From Rosellinia necatrix (taxonomy: Eukaryota > Ascomycota > Sordariomycetes > Xylariales > Xylariaceae), in contig JAGYVD010000004.1 of NCBI GenBank assembly GCA_021209875.1, positions 930,001 to 994,000 on the forward strand: DNA of 64,000 nucleotides, written 5' to 3'. Numbering within the stretch: the first letter of the stretch is position 1; each line of letters begins with the position of its first letter. Shown here in pieces: positions 13,901 through 23,313 of the stretch. Made by a program: the position numbers and the translations under genes. The notes under the pieces were generated by a model. It did not search any database. It was not told where the DNA came from and worked only from the letters and a program-made list of their open reading frames with translations.

Positions 13901-14509
13901 ACTAAAAAAAATATTTAATATATATTTGCTGTAATAATAATTATTAATTTAGCTAAAAAAAAATATAATATTTTAAAACTATAATTTTATGCCTAGGGTA
14001 TTAAAAATATTATAAGCAAAAATATATTTTAAAATAAACAAAAACTTTTTAAATTATTTATAATAAAAATCAGACGTTTTAAAATTTAATATAATTTAAA
14101 TTAAATATATATTAACTAGAACTTTTGTTTAATATATATAATATTTTATATTAAAAACTAAATATAATTAAAAACTTATTTTTTAAAAAAATCCGACTTT
14201 TGCTTATAAAACTATATATAACTAATATATTAATAATTTGTTTAAAAATATATTAGCATATATTTTAAGTTTTTTTTTTTTATAAAAGTTTTTATAAGTT
14301 AAGCTATAACTAAAAAACGTTATAATTAAATATTAAAATAATACTACAGATATAAAAATACTAGAAAAAAAAAAAAAGTTAATAATATTAGTTAAATAAA
14401 AGTTATATATATTATATATATAAAAACTTTAGTTTAAACTTAGTACAAAACTTTAAAATAACTTTCTAAGACTTTTTATAAAGAACAGACGGTCTAAAAT
14501 GAGTAAGAG

Positions 14510-14647
14510 TATTAAATATATATAGGTTATTTTATACCTCCGGATATATATTCTACTGAATATCCTAGGTCTTTTGACTTATCTCTGTAACTAATTCTAC
14601 ACCTTAAATACATCTTTAATTATCATGATGATCCACTTCTCTTAACA
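14510..14647 (+). repeat. 3' LTR of copy 1 (138 bp)
   Basis: Begins TATTAAATATATATAGG, the RIP-converted form of the left LTR start, and ends TCTCTTAACA. Here the outer (right) end keeps G and C and the inner end is converted, the mirror image of the left LTR. Confidence 0.92.
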
Positions 14648-14652
14648 CAATA
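14648..14652. repeat. Target-site duplication, right copy (CAATA)
   Basis: CAATA follows the element end directly, matching 7776-7780. It re-enters the abfB frame on the minus strand. Confidence 0.95.
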
Positions 14653-15607
14653 GCCCCCTCCTTTCTCATAAGATCGTAATTTGGTGTTGGACGGACACCA
14701 TTCCAGTACGTTGACAAGCTTCCAGACTTTGCGTTCCCACCTCGCAATGCCCATTTGTTGCCTGAATTGCCCTTCAGAGCCGCGGTCACAAATCGATAGT
14801 TAACACTCGGATTATCGGGATTGACTCCGTAACCCGTATCGCCTCCTGAGGTGTACAATCCATTCTCAAGATCGGCCAAGACCCATGGACCCGAGCCAGC
14901 GCCATATCCGTGTGCAGTGCGATCACCGAAGAAGAGGGCCTCCATTTTCCCGTTTCCAGTATCGAGATTATTCGTCTCTGCGTTTCCGTAATCGAAACAG
15001 CACCCATTATTGTAGTGAGTGCCGTCGAAAACGGCGTAAATTCCTTCTGCACCGTCTCCCGTAGCTGTGCCACGAGGTGAGTTATTGCGGTAGCCGGTTT
15101 TAGGTGGGATGAAGACACCATATGCCTTCTTGCCGTTTAGAGTCACGGGGGCACCGATGGCGCTCGACAAAGAGTCGTAGCCACCAGCCTCAGGGCCTGA
15201 TGCAGCGCCTCCGGGAGGAGCCTGCGTGAGGTGGTTGCCTTGACCAGACTGGTCGTAGATAATAGAAATAAGACAAGTCGTCCCGCTACAGAACGTATCT
15301 TGGGCCGCGGCGTTGGATACACCGCCGGCAGAAAGCGGTTTAATATCAATGGTAGCGCTGTCAGAACCACGTATTACCTGTGATCGAATGTCAGGATATC
15401 TCAGCATCTCCTTACAACGGCGATACTCGAAAAATGTCTCGTTACCTGGTAAAGAGAGCCACTGTAGGAAGAGTATAGAGCTCGAGTTGTACTATGCGCC
15501 GCAACACAAGGCGTGCCACCTGATGCGTAGATATCGCAAGGGCCAGCGGCGGCAACATGCGCCCCCACGGTGGCGGAAATTAGTCTTCTCAGCGAGTGTT
15601 GCTGCAT
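14653..15607 (-). pseudogene. abfB: 5' part of abfB: GH54 alpha-L-arabinofuranosidase B, interrupted by retrotransposon
   Basis: AbfB is a secreted enzyme that removes terminal alpha-L-arabinofuranosyl groups from arabinan and arabinoxylan. On the minus strand the ATG is at 15607, followed by a short signal peptide and the mature start GPCDIY, highly characteristic of AbfB. Exon 1 is 15607-15446, a 68-bp intron (GTAACG...CACAG) spans 15445-15378, and exon 2 begins at 15377. Visible family motifs include TPCVAAHSTTRALYSS, DTFCSGTTC, IYDQSGQGNHLTQAPPGG and CCFDYGNAET. ADLENG contains the Glu (codon 14865-14867) corresponding to the nucleophile of the Aspergillus AbfB structure. The frame is open up to the insertion (MRKEGAIV), then reads into LTR sequence. 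The acid/base Asp lies on the far side at 7756-7758, so no active enzyme can come from this half. Confidence 0.93.
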
Positions 15608-15683
15608 AGTGTCTCTGGGTAGAAAGGATCCTGGACTCTCCCTATCGACTTGCTCCTTCAACGATTCAGATATGCCATCGCCC

Positions 15684-15690
15684 TTATATA
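15684..15690 (-). promoter_or_regulatory. TATA box of abfB
   Basis: On the minus strand TATATAA lies about 77 bp upstream of the abfB ATG. It appears intact, so the truncated 5' part may still be transcribed into the LTR. Confidence 0.5.
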
Positions 15691-17417
15691 GAGAATAGAC
15701 CTGTAGACTACAAATGAAGATACCTTCCTCTTATGGCCCATAAGCAACCATTCCATCTCAAGTGCCAAAATGGCGAATACACCCTCTTGGTAAACATCAT
15801 GCCAAAAGCGTCTACGTAGGATCCAAAGTGGAGATTTCCGATGCATCTAGTCATTCAACAACATGAGCCCATAGGTGTAGGGATGAGCGGGAGAGCTACG
15901 GGACCCCGCCAAGCTGAAGCAGTCGAATAAGGATGTATACGCCCCGAGAACCGACGCATAATGCCGAGCACGACATCGCATCACGCGATTTGACTACACC
16001 GTAGTATCGTTCAACTAGGCAAGTCTTCATCACACGTAGACTTCGGCAAAACTAGGTTTGAAACGCCACGATGTGTTGTAATCCGTGAATTGGCCGAGTC
16101 TTAAATAAGTATTCTGCGTCTTATGTAACATTGGAGCTCAGTACAAAAGTAAGAGGGCACCTTTGCTACCCTTATTTCCTATTGTTCCTTCCTGTATCCT
16201 GCGAAGACTATCCCATGCCACCTTTCCCTCTATTCTCTATTTATTAACCGTGCACAAGCTAGTTAGCATTAGTAGCTTGCCAAGAATGGTGGGTAATTTT
16301 CATATGGACCTTCGTAGTTAAACTACCAAAATGATCATGCTCGCACTGGTTTAATACATATTATCTTTTAAGTAACCAACTTCTTTATAGGATTTATTGA
16401 TTCTTCCTATTCCATCCTTGTCTTCATTTAACCATTGAGGATGCACTATACACTATAATTTTCTTACCCTTTGCTAACTTAATCAACTAATGCATCTTTC
16501 CATAATTCTTGGATGTCTTCTTGAGAAGATAGCTCTGGTGCCGAGCCGGCCATAATTTGCCAAGTCCATACAACTTTTTTTTCACGGCACGTATATTTAA
16601 TTAACAATCATAATGCTCTTAATCGATGTGACATCTCTACCAGTTTCCCGCCATCCTGATCGAGAATCTGTTTGCATGGGTTATGTGAGCTAGGTTAAGA
16701 CTAGTAAGGAGGGTGTCGCTGATTCAGCACCCAAGCAAGCTATCAACCTCCTGAGTGACTCTCAGCAAGAACGGGAGTATAACCTTTAAAAATTGTCCAT
16801 TTTCGATGACCTGTAGTTGAGACTTAAACGGTAGAAATAGGGCGACAACAGCTTGTGCCCCCACCCGCAATTACATGTCCTCGTGTTGTTGTTTTGCCTG
16901 TCCTTCTTATCTCACCCTTCACTTCACCCCGGTCGTATGTTGTCAGTGGCACGGGAGAGCATCGCTAAGATTTATTTTAAAGCTCCATTGAAGATCCTAA
17001 GACCCAGACTATCGCTTACGGAACCTATACCGATGATTGATTGTCTTGTTAATTTACCACTATTCCAACCAAGAACGATTTATAGCCTTTGGGTCGAGAA
17101 AGGCATGGATTAAATCCGCTCTCAGGTAGTTTTAACCTAGATAAAGTATGCACTTTTTGGCAACCAGTGGTGTGATAAACCCCATGCGGTGGTGCATGCA
17201 GACCAATAGGCATCATTGCAATAATGGGTATTCCTCGATAGACGAGCTCAATATACCCCCCTGTGCTTCAAAGCCTCTAAATTTAACAAGCCATGTCTTC
17301 AATAGTAAGAACGAACGAGCCCTTTTTTGCCACTCCAATTAACTCTCCTCAAATCTCTCATATCGAATCAACCGGCCCAAGCGCTTAATACCACGAGTCA
17401 GCTCGACTTTGTTCGCC
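15691..17417. other. Intergenic between the two disrupted genes
   Basis: The divergent promoter region between abfB (minus) and the HET gene (plus), about 1.7 kb. Only short frames without recognisable content. Composition is ordinary even though RIP-mutated elements lie on both sides. Confidence 0.5.
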
Positions 17418-18078
17418 ATGTCAGTCCTTGCTGCCGCAACATCCTTCGCATCATGCAGCGAATTAATTGAAATTGAACGTGCTTGCCCCGAATTGCCTTA
17501 CGTCGAATTGCCGATTCCTCCCACTGCGCGGAAGATCATATCAGTTACCTTTACAACCGTCTCACGGGATCAAGGTACTTCTCCCCTATTTTATAATTGA
17601 GCAACTACATCGCCATATACCCGATGCATCGATGATTTTCCTTGGCCAGCTGAAGTTTGAGGGTAGAAACCAGGCAATTGGGCCGATGAATATGGTCTCA
17701 CTAACAGATGGTCATAGGTTGGGCTACTGAGGCAGGATATTCATACTCGTGGTTCGATGCTGTCGTCAGAAGACCAGGGAACCAGACTGACCTGCCAGTG
17801 TTGCCAATCTGCTCGAACCGTGCAGCCGACCCCCGGTTTTTTGAGCAGAGGGTTCGCTGGGACTTTGGATCTGAGTCTCGCAACCGTTTTTGGATTTTAT
17901 CTCTCCGTCCAGGAGACATTATAGGCATATTGCCACGCGCGGTCTACCCCCAGAGGGTCAACATCATTCGCGAAGCTCGCATTGAGCTCGAGTATGAAGT
18001 AGATAATAGCGAGGCGAAGGCGGGGTTCAGAGGGCCGATGCAGGAGAACATGGGGTTGCGGGTTGCTGGGGTCGAAAG
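17418..18078 (+). pseudogene. 5' part of a HET-domain gene, interrupted by retrotransposon
   Basis: Proposed exon 1 is 17418-17574 (ATG context GCCATGT), followed by an intron 17575-17717 with donor GTACTT, branch CTAAC and acceptor CATAG, and exon 2 17718-18078. The spliced frame reads VTFTTVSRDQG-WATEAG, then YSWFDAVVRR and FWILSLRPGDIIGI. This resembles a fungal domain that I know only from uncharacterised ascomycete proteins (RDQGW...WFE...LQPGD pattern). The frame ends in GVES exactly at the retrotransposon and continues in the same phase at 23319. An additional upstream exon cannot be ruled out. The joined gene would encode about 875 residues, so this part is the N-terminal fifth. Confidence 0.75.
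18074..18078. repeat. Target-site duplication, left copy (GAAAG)
   Basis: GAAAG precedes TGTCAAATG and is repeated after the element at 23314-23318. Confidence 0.95.
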
Positions 18079-18216
18079 TGTCAAATGTATGTGGGTCACT
18101 CCACACCTCCAGATATATATTCTATTAAATATCCCAGGTCTTTTAACTTATCTTTATAATTAATTTTATATTTTAAATATATTTTTAATTATTATAATAA
18201 TTTATTTTTTTTAACA
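18079..18216 (+). repeat. 5' LTR of copy 2 (138 bp)
   Basis: The outer 32 bases are identical to those of the 5' LTR of copy 1; the inner end is AT-converted. It ends TTAACA directly before the primer binding site. Confidence 0.92.
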
Positions 18217-18232
18217 GGTTATAAGCCTGGAC
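18217..18232 (+). other. Primer binding site, copy 2
   Basis: GGTTATAAGCCTGGAC is the better-preserved copy. GGTTATRAGCC is the reverse complement of the anticodon stem-loop stretch GGCUCAUAACC of initiator tRNA-Met, apart from one RIP-type G-to-A. Confidence 0.72.
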
Positions 18233-21200
18233 TTGTTTATTTATATTATTTATTTAGTTTTTATTTTTAGATTTAATTAAATTATTTAATTTTTAACTTA
18301 AAAATTTAAAGTTAAAACTGTTTATATAAAAATCTAATATTTAAAAATAAACTAAAAAAACGTTAAATTATAAATATAATATATTATTTTGTTTAAAAAT
18401 AATATTAATTATAAAATTTATTAAACTATTAATTTAAAGCTTATTAATATTTATAAAATATAAAATTTATTAAAGCTAGACTATTAATAATTATTAGCTA
18501 TAATTTTAAACTTTTAGCTTTAAATAATATTAAGCTATTAAAAAAAAAATTTATTTTATTTTTTATTTATTAATTATTAAATTTAATAAACTTTATTATT
18601 TTTAAATATAAAATTATAAAAAAATAAATTATTATTTTAATAAGTTATTATTATTTTAATTAAATATTTAAAATATTTATAAATATTTATAAATATTTTT
18701 ATAAAAAAACTTTTATAACGTTTTTATATTATTATTTTTAAACAAACATAATTTTTTTATTTTATTAATAAATTTGTTTTAATTATATTAAACTTTTTAT
18801 AAACAACGTTAAAAAAATAACTATATATTTTTTATTATTATAAAAACTTTTAAAAACTTGTTATTAAGCTTATAGCTTATATTTTTATTTTATTATTATT
18901 TAATAATATTAAATTTTTAGTTTTAAAGTAGCTATTTTAAAAGTTTATTATTTTTATTTTTAATTTTATATTTTATATATAAATAAATATATAAAAAAAA
19001 ACAAAAACTTTATGTTATTTTTAATTTAAATATTAACGCTTTTATAATTAAAAACTATTTTAAAATGCTAATATAAAAGCAATAGAATTATAAGCGGCAA
19101 AAAAGCTTAATATTAATAATTATAAATTTAATAAAATTATTAAATAATTATATAAAATTTTATTAAAAAATAAAAATTATTTAGCAGTATAAAACTATAA
19201 ACGTTTTTTATTTAAAAAAATATAAGCATTAATGCTCAAAAAAAAAACCGGCAAAAATAATAACGATTATATAAAATATATTAAAACATAAAAAAATAAA
19301 CAGATTAAAAAATGCACAGCTATATAAATATGTTTTAAAATTAATATTTAAAACTATTTTATAAATAAAACTAAATATAAAATAATATTTTAAATTTAAA
19401 ATATTATTTTAAAAAATTTTAAATTTAAAAAAAATACTATTTATTATTATATTAAATTAGAGGTTAAGTTTTATAAATAACATGTTTAAACTTATATATT
19501 AAAATAAAAATATTGCTTTATTTTTTTCTGCTATAAACTAATATTAATAAAACGGCATTATAAAACAGGCTATAAAAGTTATTTAAAAAATTGTTTATAA
19601 ACTATTTATAAATACTACGGCTAGCAGAATAAACTTAAAATACTGGCTTATATTAGTTAAAACAGCGGTATATTTAAAAAACTTATAGCTTAGCTTAAAA
19701 ATAAAAAATAAAACTTTATATAAAATATAATATAATATTAAACTAGATTTAATATATTTATATGTTATTAAATTAAATAGCTATTATTTGCTAAAAAAAA
19801 CTGTTAATATTTAATAAAAAATATAAAAATATAAAATATTAAGCTATTAAAAAACAGCGTTATAAATTATATAATATTACTTTTTTTTAATAAAATAATA
19901 TAAGCTAATAATATTATTTTTAAAAAACAGCGTATATATTTATTATTAAAAAACTGGTTTTTTTTTAAATTTATTTAAAAAACTAGCTAATGCTATTATA
20001 AAAGCCCAGCTAGTTGCTAAAGCTGTTATAACTGTCTTATAGCTTAAAGCGCTAAAGTTAAAAAAAAAAAAGTTTTTAGCTAAAAAATTAAAAAACTATA
20101 AAATATGCTTTTAGTAGGACTTTAAAAAAAAAACATATTATTTAAAACTATTAAAAATAAACAATAAAAATAAATTTTTAAAGCTATTTTATAAAACTTT
20201 TTTTAGTACTCCGGCTATTATATTTTAAAAAATACTAGCTATTTTATTTAAAATAATACTGCTTTTATTATTAAAACTATAGTTTTTTTTAAATTAAAAA
20301 ACTTATAGTTTAATTATTAATTATTTTAAAAGCAGAACAAAAATTAAAAATAATAAAAACATTTAAAAATTTATTATAATTGTTATTTTAAAAGTTTTAT
20401 AAAATTATTTTAATTTTTGCTTTTAAACAGGCCTACTTAGCCGGTATTAAATACTAGCTGTTAACAGCTTTATAAAACTTTTATTTATATTTTTAAGCTA
20501 ATAATATTATTAATTAATATAATATTTATATTGTTTTTTTAAAGCCTGTTAAATTAAAATTACTAGCTTAAATAAAAAAGCGCTAATTAATTTAGTTAAT
20601 AAAAATAATAAATAATAAATATAAGTTTTTATAAATAATAAAATATAAAAACTTATAAAATTATTTAAAAATAAAAACTATTTATAAATAAATAAGTTTA
20701 TAAGCTAAAAAAAAACTTAATAAAAAATTATTTAATATAAAGCATAATAAATAGTTTAAAGCTTTAAACAAATAAAAAAATAAATTATAATAAAACTTTT
20801 ATATTAATAATAAAATTAATAAGCTATAAAATAATTTTATTATTACAGCAGCTTTAAACTTAGAACTTAAATAAATAAACGTTAAAACAGCGTTTTTATA
20901 TAGATTAATAAACAAAAAAATTTATATTAAATAATTATTAAAATTTAATAACGGCTTTAGTTATATATGCTGCTTAAACAAAGTATTTTATAAACTAAAA
21001 CAGTTTTTAAAAATTTAATATAACATTTTTTCTGCGTTTTTAAAAAAACTAAGCTTTATATTATTAAATGCAGACGTCGGAGTATTTGCTAAAAGTTATT
21101 TATATATAATAATATATATAAACAATTTATTAATAGCTGGACTTTTAAAATTAAAAGTTATCAGGCTTAAGCAAGTACTAAATAAACGTTTTAAAATAAT

Positions 21201-23175
21201 AAACTTAAACTTATGTTTATATTATTTAAAAATAATAATTAAAAAACTATTTTAATTAAACGATTTATTTAAAATAAAACGTTTACGTTAAAAAATATTA
21301 AAAGATTTTTATATATAAAAATATATTTTAAACGTTATTTTTATAAAAATAAAACTATTTAAACTTTTATTTATAAATTTTATTATATTTAATAAAAATA
21401 AAACTTAATATATAAAAACTATCGGCTTGCTAATATATATTATATTTAAAATAAAACTAAATATTATATTTTTAATATTATTTTATAGTTATTTTTAATA
21501 AAGTTTAATAAAAACTATATTACGGCCGTTAAATATATATTTAAATATTTAAAAAAAACAGCAGATTTAAAATTAGTTTATTATAAAGCTTTAAAAAGTT
21601 TTGCTGGCTATATTAATATTAACTACGCTAAAAACTAAAAAACTTAAAAATTAACTTCTAGCTATATTTTTTTAATAAATAATAGCGTTATTAATTAAAG
21701 CTTAAAACGATAAGCTATTATATTTTTATTATTTTATAAAACAAAATATATTAATTAAATATAAACTATTAAAAAATTAAATATTAATAATTAAATTAAA
21801 ATAATTATTATTTATAGCAATAATTAAAAAGCTATAATATTAGCTGATAATTTATTATATTATATTAATATTAAATATATTACTATTTAATTAAAGTTTA
21901 TTTATAAATAATAAACTGTTAAAAATATTAAATTATAGTTTATATTAATAATAAAACAAATTATTAACAGACTTATTAAAGCACTGCTAAAAAATAAATT
22001 TTTTGGTTTTTATAAAGCTATAAGCTTAAAATAAATAAAAGCTATATTATTAATAAAACTAAAGTTTAAACTTTATTATATAATTAAGCGGTATTAGCAC
22101 CGCGAGAATTTTTTTAATAAAAACATTTTATAATTTATTTTAATATAAACAGCTTAATTAAAGCTTTTAAGCATTTATAATTAATTTTATTTAATTTTTA
22201 TTATTTTTTTATTTTATAAACCGTTTTAATATTTTTAATTATTAATAAAACAAAAGCTATAATATTTATTAATATTAATTATTTTAATATATTAAAAAAT
22301 TATTTTTAATATAAAAATAATAAATAATTAACTAGTTTTAATATTTAGCTAGTTTTATAAGCTTGCTATAATTATAACTATATTATATATTTATTTAAAA
22401 GTTATTTTTTTTATATATTAATAAAACAAAAATTAAAAGTTTATAAAAAATATTAAACATGTTTATTTAAAATATTTTTAATATATTTTATTACGCTAAA
22501 AAACAAAAATATATAATAATAAGCTTATTTAATATATTATAAAATATTTAATTAAAAATAATTAAAAAAAACGTTTAATATATATTTATTATAATAATAA
22601 TTATTAACTTAGCTAAAAAAAAACATAGTATTTTAAAATTATAACTTTATATTTAAAATATTAAAAATATTACTAGCAAAAATATATTTTAAAATAAATA
22701 AAAAGCTTTTTAAACTATTTATAATAAAAATCGGATATTTTAAAATTTAATATAACTTAAATTAAACATATGTTAACTAGAACTTCTGCTTAATATATAT
22801 AATATTTTATATTAAAAATTAAATATAATTAAAAAACTTATTTTTTAAAAAATCTAACTTTTGCTTATAAAACTACGTATAATTAGTATATCGATAATTT
22901 ATTTAAAAATATATTAGCACGTACTTTAAGTTTTTTTTTTTTTACAAAAGTTTTTATAAGTTAAGCCATAATTAAAAAACGCTATAACTAAATATTAAAA
23001 TAATATTATAAGATATAAAAATATTAGAAAAAAAAAAAAAAAATTAATAATATTAGTTAAATAAAAATTATATATATTATATATATAAAACTTTAGTTTA
23101 AACTTAGTATAAAACTTTAGGATAGCTTTTTAAAACTTTTTATAAAAAATATAAACGGTTTAAAGTAAATAAAAG

Positions 23176-23313
23176 TATTAAATATATATAAGTTATTTTA
23201 TACTTTTAGATATATATTCTATTAAATATTTTAAGTCTTTTAACTTATTTTTATAATTAATTCTATACTTTAAATACATCTTTGACTATTATGATGATCC
23301 ACTTCTTTTGACA
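23176..23313 (+). repeat. 3' LTR of copy 2 (138 bp)
   Basis: Starts TATTAAATATATATAAG and ends CTTCTTTTGACA. Together with TGTCAA at the left end it gives a 6-bp terminal inverted pair TGTCAA/TTGACA. Confidence 0.92.

Larger units (their letters stand above)
7781..14647 (+). mobile_element. RIP-degraded Ty1/copia-type LTR retrotransposon, copy 1 (6867 bp), inserted in abfB
   Basis: The element starts TGTCAAATG and ends CTTAACA, with 138-bp terminal direct repeats (7781-7918, 14510-14647) and a CAATA target duplication. A primer binding site follows the left LTR; a purine-rich stretch (AAAATGAGTAAGAG) precedes the right LTR. The interior is almost entirely A and T, with no usable frame. A decayed reverse-transcriptase box is still legible at 12403-12438: it reads L-Y-I-A-V-Y-I-N-N-L-L-I, expected from a copia YVDD box after G-to-A changes. 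Orientation is plus. A second copy at 18079-23313 aligns along its length apart from a 1.6-kb deletion there. The element cannot encode its own proteins now. Confidence 0.95.
18079..23313 (+). mobile_element. RIP-degraded Ty1/copia-type LTR retrotransposon, copy 2 (5235 bp), inserted in the HET gene
   Basis: Same family and orientation as copy 1, starting TGTCAAATG and ending CTTTTGACA, with 138-bp LTRs at 18079-18216 and 23176-23313 and a GAAAG duplication. It lacks about 1.6 kb relative to copy 1: the sequence jumps near 19445 from the equivalent of about 9147 to about 10737, removing upstream coding sequence (probably gag to integrase) but keeping the RT end. The RT region is slightly better preserved: at 21067-21090 the frame reads N-A-D-V-G-V-F-A and runs on to Y-I-N-N at 21115-21126. 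The purine-rich stretch AAAGTAAATAAAAG precedes the right LTR. No functional frame remains. Confidence 0.94.
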
